64,000 nt of DNA from positions 227,856,641 to 227,920,640 of the forward strand of contig CM040126.1 of the NCBI GenBank assembly GCA_022559845.1. Reading direction: 5' to 3'. The notes beneath the pieces are model-generated. The model was not told the origin of the DNA. It saw nothing but the letters and a program-made list of their open reading frames with translations, and did not search any database. This stretch comes from Amorphophallus konjac. Its lineage: Eukaryota > Streptophyta > Magnoliopsida > Alismatales > Araceae. Numbering within the stretch: the stretch's first letter is position 1; the number at the start of each line of letters is the position of its first letter. Positions 20,830-31,549 of this stretch are shown one piece after another. A program made the translations under genes and the position numbers.

Positions 20830-23800
20830 TCACTGGACACCCTGGACTTTCTTTTAAAGGAATTAGACACCTTAAGTCTGTTCCACTTATTTCGGCTCTT
20901 TGAGTTGATAAGCTGATGAGGAGAGGATGTAAGACTTTTCTAGCCTTTGTTTCTGTGACCCCTGAGCAGAAGAATGAGATTGAGGATTTTTCTATCATCC
21001 GGGATTTTCCAGATGTCTTTCTGAGGAACTACCAGGACTTCCTCCTTAAAGGGAAGTTATCTTTTCTGTTGATCTAATTCTTGGTGCGACTCCTATTTCT
21101 AAAGCTCCTTATCGTATGTCTCCTGCGGAGCTAAGGGAACTAAAGCATCAGCTGATGGAATTGCTTGAGAAAGGGTTCATTCGTTCTAGTACTTCCCCGT
21201 GAGGAGCCCCTGTATTATTCGTCCGGAAAAAGGATGGTTCGATGAGGTTGTGCATCGATTATCGACAATTCAACCAATTGACTATCAAAAATAAATATCC
21301 ATTGCCAAGGATTGATGAGTTATTTGATCAGATAACAGGAGCTCAGTATTTTTCTAAGATCGACCTTTGATCTGGATATCATCAGTTACGAATTAAGGAG
21401 GAGGATATCTATAAAATAGCCTTCCGTAGTAGGTTTGGGCATTTCGAATTTGTAGTAATACCTTTTGGGCTAACGAATGCACCTGCAGCTTTCATACAGC
21501 TGATGAACGATGTGTTTCGGCCCTATCTTGATCAATGAGTCGTGGTGTTCATCGATGACATCTTGATTTATTCTAAGAGTGAGGAGGAGCATACTAAACA
21601 TTTGAGGATGGCATTGCAACTATTGAGAGATCATCAGTTATATGTCAAGTTTAGTAAGTGTCATTTCTGGCTACAAGAGGTGTCCTTTCTAGGGCATATC
21701 ATCACAAAAGAAGGTATTTTTGTTGATCCTTCGAAGGTAGAGGTAGTAAAGAATTGGGCTAAGCCTACTAATGTGACTGAAGTAAGAAGTTTCCTAGGCC
21801 TAGCAGGTTACTACCGAAAGTTTATTCAAGATTTCTCCAAGATTGCAGTACCTCTGACAAGATTAACCCGCAAGGAGATCAAATTTGATTGGTCAGAAGA
21901 TTGCGAGCGAAACTTTCAGACCTTGAATGGAATGTTTCACTATTGCACCTGTTTTGGCTTTACCTTCTGGTGAAGGATGTTTTGTTGTATACACTGATGC
22001 TTCGGGTATTGGTTTAGGGTGTGTACTCATGCAGCATGGGAATGTGATAACCTATTCTTCTAGGCAGCTGAGGAAGCATGAAAAGAATTATACTGTTCAT
22101 GATTTGGAGCTAGCAGCAGTGGTGTTCGCCTTAAAGATATGGAGGCACTACTTGTATGGAGAGGCATTTACGGTGTTTTCAGATCATAAGAGTTTGAAAT
22201 ACTTGTTTTCTTAGAAGGAACTCAGTATGAGGCAGCGAAGATGGCTGGAGTATTTGAAGGATTTCGATTTCTCCATTGAGTATCATCCTGGAAAAGGTAA
22301 TGTTATGGCAGATGCCTTAAGCCGCAAGCCTATAGCTAAGTTATCAAGCCTCATGTTACAAGAATGGAAATTATTGGAGCAGTTGGCTAGTTTGGATCTT
22401 AATGTTGACAAGGATCGGATTATGATTGCTCAGATTCAACTTAAGCCCGAATTATTGATGGAAATCAAGTCTCTGCAAGATGATGACCCAGAGTTGGTAG
22501 AGATCAAGGGAAGCTTGAGAAACAGACCTGACTTCATGATGGCTGATGATGGAAGATTGTTATTTTAGGGAAGAACTTGTGTACCTGATGTAGCTGAGAT
22601 AAAGAGTAAGATCCTCGAGGAAGCTCATAGATCCAGATACACCATTCATCCTAGAGGTACTAAAATGTTCAAGGATTTGAAAAGATCTTTTTGGTGGCCG
22701 AATATGAAAAGGGAAGTGGCGGACTTCGTAAGTAGATGCTTGGTTTGCCAGCAAGTGAGCATTTCAGACTAGCATAAAAATTGAAACCCCTTGATATACC
22801 CCAATGGAAGTGGGAGAGCATTGGCATAGATTTCATTATGGGCCTACCTAGGACTCGTAGTGGATTTGACGCAATATGGGTGATTATCGATAGATTGACA
22901 AAGTCGGCTCATTTCTTATCCATTAAGTCTAAATGGATAGTTGATGTTTTGGCTGCTTTGTATATGAAGGAAGTGGTAAGACTACATGGTATACCAGTCA
23001 GCATTGTGTCTGATAGAGACCCCAGATTCACTTCTCATTTTTAGAAAGGATTGCAAGAGTCCTTGGGAACTCGTCTGAATTTCAGTACTGCTTTCCATCC
23101 ACAAACAGACGGACAGACTGAAAGGACCAACCAGATAGTGGAAGATATGCTTAGAGCCTACATGATTAACTTTGGAGGTAGTTGGAGTGATCATTTGGCA
23201 TTGGTTGAATTCGCTTACAACAACAGTTACCAGTCCAGCATTTAGATGGCTCCATTTGAAGCTTTGTATGGTAGAAGCTGTCGATCCCCGTTATGTTGGG
23301 ATGAGGTAGGTGAGAAGCAATGGCTTCGACCAGATCTCATTTCCGAATCATCCAAGAACATCCGTATTATCAGAGATCAGTTGCAAGTAGCACAATCAAG
23401 ATATAAGAGTTATGCCGATACCAAGAGGAGAGCATTGGAATTTCAGGTTGGTGAGCATGTGTTTTTAAAGGTTTCTCCTATGAGAGGAATTCGAAGGTTT
23501 GGTATTCAAGGTAAACTGAGTCCAAGATACATTGGTCCATTCGAGATTCTGGAAAGAGTGGGGGAGGTTACTTACCGTTTGGTACTACCACCTCAGTTAT
23601 CTGGAGTACACAATATTTTCCATGTGTCTATGTTACGGAAATATGTGTATAATCTCTCTCACATTATTCAGCATATGGACTTTGAATTGAAGGAAGATCT
23701 GACTTGTGGAGAAAGACCGATCAAGATTTTGGATCGGAAGCAACAGCAACTCAGGAATCATTCCATACCGATGGTTAAAGTGCAGTGGAGTCGGCGTAGA

Positions 23801-23863
23801 ATTGAAGAAGCTACTTGGGAGTCAGAAGATACTATGCGGAGACAGTACCTTGACTTATTCTAG
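20830..23863 (+). pseudogene. A2 pol: RT, RNase H, integrase, chromodomain; many stops
   Basis: Pol resumes after the insertion (FTGHPGLSFKGIRHLKS). It contains RT ([12 protein letters not shown], the [10 protein letters not shown] active site at about 21545), RNase H ([11 protein letters not shown]), integrase ([33 protein letters not shown]), the GPY/F module (PRYIGPFEILERVGEVTYRL) and a C-terminal Tekay-type chromodomain (PIKILDRKQQQLRNHSIP...VKVQWSRR...EEATWE). Breaks include stops near 20887, 21200 (Trp to TGA), 21367 (CGA to TGA), 21536, 22212 (CAG to TAG), 22566 (CAG to TAG), 23042 and 23243, plus frameshifts near 21020-21050, 21940 and 22755. Most stops fit C-to-T or G-to-A change, as expected after long methylation. 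Confidence 0.9.
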
Positions 23864-23930
23864 GTGAGCTATCTCACTCCCTATTAAATGCATTGAATTT
23901 GGAGGACCAAATTCCTTAAGTGGGGGAGTG
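23864..23930 (+). promoter_or_regulatory. A2 3' spacer and polypurine tract
   Basis: A short spacer ends in AAGTGGGGGAGTG directly before the LTR start TGTAATACCCCG. The purine-rich AAGTGGGGGAG (about 23918-23928) is the likely PPT. Confidence 0.75.
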
Positions 23931-24878
23931 TGTAATACCCCGATTTCTTTTAGAAATTAATTAGAAATTCCTTAATAAATAGAATAAGTTATATTTTGAC
24001 CATTTTGTAAAAATCTAAAAAAATTATATTCTTGTAGAGGATAACACGTTTAACAAACTTCTCTTCTGTGGCCAACCAAAATAAAATCTGTAAGTAGGCC
24101 GAATTAGTGGATTAAGCCCAAACTGAACACTTAGTTAACTATACCTTGAAACGCCAAATTCGAGCCCAATACTCCATCAAATGAGCCCAAATCGGTGGCA
24201 AATGAAAGGCCAGGATGAGAGGATCATTTTCCCTCTCTTAATCTCTGGAAACCCTAACCCTAGGAGATGCATTCGGCAGAGTTTGGATCGAGTCAACTAT
24301 TACGGCGGCGTTCACATCAACCCGACTTGCGTGGATGAACACTCCGCGCATAGAACCCTCCAGAAGGTGTGTGACCTATTAAAAGGAAGCTCTCTAACCC
24401 CAGAATCGTTTAAAACTAGCGACCGCTGCATAGGAGTTGGATCGAGGGAGATCTCCAGTGATTAGTGGCCGCGTGTACCGGCATCTTGGGTTTTCTTTCT
24501 CCTTCCTTCTTCATCCGATTCAGGTAGGTGATAGCAAGCCAAACCCTACAAATAATATATGGTTGGAAGCATCATCGTGTCAGCTTTTCATTGATATAGA
24601 AAGCATTATATTTTATCAAGTGTTCTGCGAGAATTTTAGGTTTTAGTAGAAGCATGTCAGAACTAGGGTTATAATTGTTCCCTTTCGATTAAGTAGCAAT
24701 TTCAGGTTATAAACATAAAATTGATTCGTGTATCTTGTATAGTTTTTCGTGATCTTCCTTTTGGTAGTAAAAGCCCCAAATTTCATGCTTTATATCGTGT
24801 GAATTTCATGTTTTAGTTCTGACCCTAGAAACATCGCCGGAGTCGGGCAAGGCGAAGGGGCAGCGACCTGTCTGGACT

Positions 24879-25145
24879 TGTGCGGCCACACGATAGACCG
24901 CACATCCAAGATAGGCGGCCTGTGTTTTGACCATTTATATGTTTCTTTCTCTGATCGTTTACCTGTAATGTGTGGCCGAACCCAAACCGCATGTCTGTCC
25001 TGCGGCCAGGTACAGACCAGACATCCCTTCCAGCGGCAGACGATCGACCGTCCATATCCAGTAGGCCTTCGGACCTGAAGGGGCATGTGCGGCCTGTCTG
25101 TGACCGTATATTAAGATGTAAGGTCCAGAACCGACCGCACATATG
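24879..25145. repeat. GCGGCC...GACCGC inverted-repeat array in A2 LTR, block 1
   Basis: Five or six units of about 27 bp. The first is perfect: arms TGTGCGG and CCGCACA around a 13-nt centre at 24879-24905. Others are diverged (for example CAGCGG...CCGTCC near 25032; TGTGCGGCC...GACCGTAT near 25086). Confidence 0.75.
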
Positions 25146-25464
25146 TAACAGAACAGATTAAATTGTCATTTCAGCATGTTATGTTAGTAGATTAGTGGTT
25201 AATGGCATGTTAGCAACACACCTAATAAACTGTAATTCATGACAGTAAATAATTCTTGCTGATTTATTTAATTTGAGCTTGATCTTGATTCATCTTTCCA
25301 ATGAATGTCAATTTTAATTGTGCATCCTTTATAATTGAAATGGCTATTAGGTTTACACTTGCTATAACCGTTAATCTTGAACCATTTGTGTCCCCCTAGA
25401 TTTGAATTGGACTCAATCGAACTGCTGTGATTTGAGTTAGTCCGAATTGGACTAACAGAGACTT

Positions 25465-25980
25465 GAGCGGCCATTTGTGGACCGCATATACCCATGAACG
25501 GGCCAGTGGAGACTGTTCATCCCTAGCAGATGCCAATTAGTTTTGGCCGATTATCCTTGATCTATCTTCGGCCAAATCCTCATTTGATAAGCGTAGTAGA
25601 CCCTAGGCCGACCAACAGACAGTGGGCTGGACTCTGGTTCAGTTACACCCTGCCTATGGCAGCCCGGGAGCCCACTTGGGCGAATTTCTATATTATTGTT
25701 AGGCCCTGTGTTGTGCGGCCAAATATGGCCCGTACATCTGACAGGCGGCCCATGATGGACCGTTCAACTAATGAGCGGCTCTGTCAGGACCATATATCCT
25801 GTCCTCGATTTTGTAAACTTCTAGCATTGTACGGCCTAATACTTACCGTGCATATAGAAGAGCGGCCCTTTATCAGCCGTTCAATCTTGACCCCCGAGGG
25901 CTAAACCTCAGCCCAGTTGCTGTTAGTGCGGCCCAGTGTCGACCGCACAAGTCTCGAGCGATCCAGTAGGAACCGCATAT
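25465..25980. repeat. GCGGCC...GACCGC inverted-repeat array in A2 LTR, block 2
   Basis: Eight or so units with a GCGGCC arm and a GACCG(C/T) arm, for example near 25465, 25714, 25744, 25773, 25832, 25861, 25926 and 25956. The unit near 25926 again has GTGCGG/CCGCAC arms. Each is followed by a short (A)CAT(A)TCC-like tail. Confidence 0.72.
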
Positions 25981-26670
25981 CATCCAGAGATGAGTTTTCT
26001 CCGTGTTTTATGGTTTTGAATCCAAGAACATGATGGTTCTTGAGAATTTGAACTCCTGGATAAAAATTCTGGACAGTATCTCTTCAACTTAGCCTTGGGA
26101 TGTTCCGAGGTAAGTTTGTACTTGATTATAATTGGCCATTTTAACTTGATTAAAGTCTAGACGAAACTTGGGATCATGGATCCAATAAATCAATACCAAC
26201 GCATCATAGGGGCCCGGTCTGGTCCTGGGGAGAGTGCCCGAAAAGTACTTGTGCCCATGGGAGTTTGTAATGACAGGGTGAGGCATTGCACCGAGTGCAT
26301 GACTAGCGTGATGTCTATGACAATGATCTCTTACTTGAATCGTTTTCTACTTGGTTATATTCTTACTTGTTGGCCAATTTCCTACAATTTCCTGTTATAT
26401 ATATTGTTCTTAACTTGCAATTCTTGTAGTTATATCATTCTGCCATATTATTATTCCATTCCATTCTTTATCACTTTCTTTTATATTGTTGTTTCATTCG
26501 ATCGTTAGTACTTTTCCTTCTGTTTCATACATGTAATTAATTGGTTAATCACTTACACTTGCATGTTGTTACCTATTGAGCGTTCGCTCATATAGTTGTT
26601 TTCCCCCTTTCCAGGCAGCTCATGTGAAGATTCACATATGGATGGGAATGGGCAAGAGTGATGACTTGGA

Positions 26671-26675
26671 GTGTA
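26671..26675. repeat. Target-site duplication GTGTA, left copy (array E)
   Basis: GTGTA immediately before TGATGGGG. The second copy is at 38824-38828, after the third LTR. No such duplication exists at the inner LTR borders. Confidence 0.88.
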
Positions 26676-29122
26676 TGATGGGGTCATCACCATCCGTCCT
26701 GGCACTCTCGGCCCTTCTTGTCACCCCGGAGGCATACGTCATGGTCTAGCCATTTATTATGAGTCATATGTTGTATTTCTTTATTTTTATTGAGTCATAT
26801 CGTTGTAATTTCCCTTTTATTAGAGTCATGTATCTAGATCTTTGGTTTATTTCCCTAAGTTTGAGTCTCTTTAGGCTAATTTAGACTAGCTATTGGGCCC
26901 AACCCAGTGAACTTGGCCCATGGGCACCCCTACCTTGTTGGTTATTTGTCAATGTGTCAAGTGTCAAGGGCTTTTTGTAAAATGTGGGTTGCCTATATAT
27001 AGGACCCCATTTCCCCCCATTTGAAGGAATCAATCAATGAAAAAAATTGCCATTTGAGAGTTCAAATCTTCTTAGTGGAGTGAATCCATTATTTGGGTGA
27101 GAAGCCCTAGGAAGTGAATCCCACCTACCCCCCCTTCTCCTCTCTCTCTCTCTCCCTCCTAAGGGGTTCGCCCCTACCCTCTCTCCTCCACTTCCCAACC
27201 ACCTCTCTCCCACCTACCCCATTAAACCCTCTACAACTCCCCACACATACCATTACTCCACCCCCTAGTCCCAAGGGAGCATCCCCAATCACTAAGCCAC
27301 CCTCCAACCCCCAACTACCCCACCAACTTCCCCAAACACTTTTCCCTCTCCCCCATGCAACCCTCCACCTCCCAAGACCATTTGAATTTGAAAATCCCCT
27401 TCCCTCCATAGCCCAAGGTCGCCCAACTCCCTTCCCCATTGAGTAGGCCGCCCCCATCCCCTTCCCTCCATTTCACTCTACCAAGAGCAGCCACCCCATC
27501 ACCCTTCCTCCACCTTGGCTGAAGCCAGCACCCCCCCTGCAACCTTCCCCTTTCTCTAATCCCTCCACCACCTATAGTCACCCTCCATTCCTCCCCCACA
27601 ATCCCCTCCCACCACCCATCACTTTCCCCCTCCCCATTCACAATTTCTTATTCTCATTTGGGTGTTAATCGAAGCTACATCGGCGAACCAGTTCCCCTGC
27701 TGAGAGCCTGCAGAGAACCAGCGGAGTGCAGCAGCGACCCCGTCTTCTCCCTGGCGTCCCTGGAGGTCCAAGAAATATCGTCGGAAGGGTCTCTCTGTCC
27801 TCTTCGTAACGGCGGTGGTTTTGTCAGCATCCGAGCACTGTGCTGCCCGGGAGAGCATTTCTCCCCCGACTGCGCAAAGCTTCCCTGGCAGAGCACCTGA
27901 ACCTGATGGGGAGCTCCACTGCGGTGATCCTAGTGGAAATCTGAGCAAGCGTTCTTCTGAAGAAATCTTCTTCGACCAGTCTACTTTCAGAATCAAGAAG
28001 TGAAGCTCCGATTGGCACCTGGAAGCAAGAGTTCTCATTTTCTTCCTCCTGGCGCGCGGTTCTTTTTCCTATCAGTCTGCTCCGACCCCTTCTCCTTGTT
28101 TGAGATCTTCCAGCCTACTCCGACATCGTCTGGCATTCCCGTGACCCACATTTTGAAGAGGGCTCATCAATGATTCCATTGGTACCAGCCGTGCTCAAAT
28201 TGAAGCTCTGAGTGCTCGTGGCGACATCTTCTTCCTGCTGTTGAGAATCTGAAGCAGTCCGAATAGAAGAACTGCACCTCGGTTCAAGACTCTGCCCCGA
28301 CCTGCACCAGCAATTAAGAAAATCAATAAAATTATGGTGTCATCCCGGTCCAGCTATGAAGAGTTTCCCACTGGTTTCGTCTACAACAAAAATCCAGACT
28401 GGCCGCAGCGTCAACTTCATCAACCGTCTGTCTACAGGCACAGAGGGTTGGCAGCACCGACGAAGATCGAAGATTGTCGTTTCTTAGTTTAATTTCCCCA
28501 CCCCGCTTGGCCGGCTGAAGGCCCCTCCCAGCGTGGAGGTAGTTTTGGTTGTAACCACACAAACCCCACCCAAGATTCCCCCCCCCTCCCTTGCATGGGG
28601 GTAGTTTATGTAATAGTTACACTCGCAGGTTTGAAGCTTCGTCGACGCGGCATGCGGGTGCTTCCCCTCGCCTCACCGCTCGCCCCCGTCTCCGACCGGA
28701 GTCGGTTTCTTCAAACCGGCTAGGTGAGAACTCGTCCCTTGCTCTCATTTATGCTTGTTCATTTAATATTCTCCAATTGCACCGTCGGTTAGGGAGAGAG
28801 CGCCCGATCCTAAGGCTCCACCGTCTTTGTGCGACCACCGTGGGTGTGAGTGAGTGACCCGCGCCCTTTGGCCATTGCCGACTCATTGAGTTGCATATCC
28901 GTTCCCCAAGGGGAGGTTTACCTTGGATGTTACTGGCCCTCTACCAGCAAGGGTCTTGTCCCACTTCCTCGACTCGGCATCCCCGAGTTACCCCCGGGTT
29001 GAGTGTGTGTGCCATACGAAGGTCCTCTTACGTAGGCTTCTTAGCCTTGTGGTTGTGCTTGCATACTTAGGTCCGAGGAAGCATTGGCCTTGTGACTATC
29101 ACCCCAAGGTGGTGTCACATCA
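26676..29122 (+). repeat. E LTR 1
   Basis: TGATGGGG...CACATCA, 2447 bp. It includes a TATA box at 26993-27002, a C/T-rich tract (27120-27620), and a GC-rich downstream part. Long proline-rich frames across the C/T tract come from composition. Confidence 0.85.
26993..27002 (+). promoter_or_regulatory. E LTR 1 TATA box
   Basis: CTATATATAG, kept identically in LTR 3 (36701-36710). LTR 2 has CTATTTATAG at about 31867. It is the likely promoter of E, followed by the pyrimidine-rich leader. Confidence 0.6.
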
Positions 29123-29127
29123 AATTA

Positions 29128-29140
29128 GTATCAGATCAAG
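29128..29140 (+). promoter_or_regulatory. E copy 1 primer-binding site, mutated
   Basis: TAGTATCAGATCA, two changes from the TGGTATCAGAGCA seen after LTR 2. Both changes weaken pairing with the initiator-Met tRNA. Confidence 0.75.
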
Positions 29141-29233
29141 TCATTGACTTGTCTCTACAAGTCAAGTCCTAGGGCATGCTTGCATTCTTGTCCGAACCGT
29201 GCATTGTCAACCCAACATTGTTAACATTGAGTC

Positions 29234-31508
29234 GTGGGTCACATGGCCCCTCTCCCAATCATATCCCATGCATTCTTACCTAATGGAGAGCCCGTAGAAA
29301 TTGATTTCATTGACCTAGAATCTAAAAATTGGGTGTCCCCTGACATCATTACCTCTCTTTGTAGGACCGGACAAATTGTGCACAATGGAGAGCAAGTCTT
29401 TATTGAATTCCATAAATGGTTCGGGAAGACTAAGTATTTGGATGGGGCTTGGTGTCAAGAGGGAACATTGGTGGGTCCATGTATAATCCTAGGTAAGAAA
29501 TGGTTAGATGAAAGGAATGCCGACATCGACCCAACACGTCGGACTTGCCTAGTGCATCCGCCACACCTTTCGGGAACCTTTAAATTCAACAACCTTGTAT
29601 TCTCCCACCCACGGGAATCCCGCCCTTGTTCACCACCCCGGGTGCACCATACTCCGGCCATCATCACCCCACCATCAAACAACCTTCCCACTCCATTAGC
29701 TTTGGAAGAAGTAGTCCACCCGCTTTGCCACATGAAGACAAATACCCCTCGGGAACCTATCCCCTCCATGGAGAGCACCCATGTCCCAATTGCAAGAGGA
29801 AGCTCGCACGAGGATCTTCACCCTACACCACCCCCTCTAGATAAGGCCGAATTCATCTTAGAAGAGTCCCTTGTTAGGTGGCTAAGGGAGAGCTTGATTA
29901 GAGAAATCATGACCCATACCTATCTACCCATGAAGCAAGACCACCATCTAGTGCCCATCCACACTCCTCACATAACAATCCAATCCTACTCCGAAGTAGA
30001 GGATTTTGATGACCTCCTTAAAGGCCTAGAATGGCAGCAAGAGTTGACTTGCTTGTTGACCTTAGGGACAGGCCCACCCAACAAACCTTAGTCTCATCCA
30101 CCCTTGTGATGGGTCTATCACCTCGGTCTGCACCATTGGTTGCTACACTAGCGACCTTCTTTTTCTTCTATCTATGGTGCAAGAACCCATCTCAGTCCAC
30201 TCCCCTACCATTGAGATCCCAAGTGCTTTGGTCGGTCAACCAACTAACGACCATGGCCCAATTATCTTCGAGGAGGATGACCCATATTTTTGGGGCTTTG
30301 AGGATGTGAAGTTCCTATCTCTAGGTAACCATTTGCACGATCCCTTTGACCCCTTCCTATACCCATGTGGCCCAACCATCTTACCCACCACCCACCCTTT
30401 CCTACCCTCACCCACCATATTGGGCCAAACCCACCTCATCCATGACCCAGGTTACACCATGGGAGCTATGACTTTGGGCGATATACAGCTAGGGATCGAG
30501 GAAGTACCCCACTTCATGATATCTACCTTCCTAGACCCCTTTGACCCATTCCAATGGAAGTCCAAAAGCCCACACATAGGAGACCTCTTTGGCACAACAA
30601 TGCATAAGTCTTGGCGTACAACACAACTTGGCATGATTCATAAGTCGGGTCCACTCGTTCATATCACCCACATGTCAAGTAGGATGCATGAGTGGTCCCA
30701 ATTCGGATGTAATGGTCCACCTTCACTCATCATGAGTCTTAAGGATGATAGGTGTATTCTTGGATGTCCGGGTCCCCCGGCATTTGTCACCCCCATACAT
30801 GACCGGATCACCTATGGATGCCCCGGCCCTCCAACCTTTGTTAGAGAGTCCATGCATGATAGGGCCACATTTGGTTACCCCGGCCCACTAAGGCTCATCA
30901 AGGTCTATATGGCATCATGGCATGACTGGTCCACATATGGTTGTCCAGGTCCACCCATAACCACTAGAATGTCAGCATTCACAAAATTGCATGATAACCT
31001 TGCAAGCACATCAACAAGAGCCATGAAATTTACAAAAGGCAGGCCGACTCAATGGCGTCACGAAGAAATCCAAATGGGTGATTCCGGGATGGTGAGGAAT
31101 GAGAGGCTCTCACATAGAGACAACTCAGGATTGATGTTTTGTGGGATTAGCCCCTTCCAGGTTTTGAGGTGCACTAGCCCCACTACTCATAAGTTAGGCC
31201 TCCTCGAGGGATACAGAGTTAACTTCAGTTTCAATGTGGAAGGCCTTGTGCCACACAAGGGACCCACGGTGGCACCAAGTGAAGATTTCAAGCCCCCTTC
31301 CTCCCTTGAGAGAGCACCCACCCCTCCCCATGAGAGCACCGTCAGCCCAGAGAAGCCCGACGTAAGCAACTTGAGAGAATATTGGATGAACAGGAAATCA
31401 TCACTCGGAGCAAGGTGTACGGGCACTACCTCTCTAGGTGGAAGAATCGGCTTCTTTCGGAAGACATGTGAGTGGTACCACTTCTGCACCTTTCCGAAGA
31501 GGGAATGA
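29234..31508 (+). pseudogene. E copy 1 long ORF: protease-like, GCPGPP repeats, IN tail; one frameshift
   Basis: Two frames (29234-30091 and 30174-31508) are one ORF split by a single extra base near 30067-30072, as the second copy shows. Residues about 8-107 align with the F protease: ISHAFLPNGEP / FHTFCRLDGKV, and CIILGKKWLDERNADID / IILGRPWLFDRDA. The catalytic DSG reads DLE, so it should be inactive. The middle is unrecognised and has five GCPGPP-type repeats (30685-30965). The end (SPFQVLRCTS...EGYRVNFSFNVEGL, 31145-31330) aligns with the F integrase GPY/F module. A chromodomain remnant follows at 31378-31475 in another frame (ILDEQEIITRS...HYLSRWKN). Confidence 0.68.
30685..30965 (+). 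repeat. GCPGPP protein repeats in E copy 1
   Basis: Five consecutive segments of about 18-24 residues with the pattern D(R/W)xx(F/Y/L)GCPGPPxx(I/V): FGCNGPPSLI, LGCPGPPAFV, YGCPGPPTFV, FGYPGPLRLI and YGCPGPPITT. The DNA of the units has diverged, while the protein motif is largely kept. Confidence 0.7.
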
Positions 31509-31549
31509 CTCTTACTCGACGGAGTCGAGATCTCCGCACCCCGGGAGTA

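Larger units (their letters stand above)
23931..26675 (+). repeat. A2 3' LTR, first part (2745 bp)
   Basis: LTR start TGTAATACCCCGATTTC after the PPT. Non-coding. It contains two blocks of GCGGCC/GACCGC inverted repeats (24879-25145 and 25465-25980). It breaks off at GTGTA (26671-26675), where array E inserted, and continues at 38829. The joined length is about 2990 bp, close to the A1 LTR (2909 bp). Confidence 0.82.

Noticed and set aside
27114..27457. Proline-rich and glycine-rich ORFs in E LTR 1 and its copies
   Set aside because: They are readings of a C/T-rich tract in the LTR leader; three copies reflect three LTRs.
27658..28562. Host exons in the GC-balanced stretch of E LTR 1
   Set aside because: The same sequence recurs in LTR 2 and LTR 3, with frames broken differently in each.
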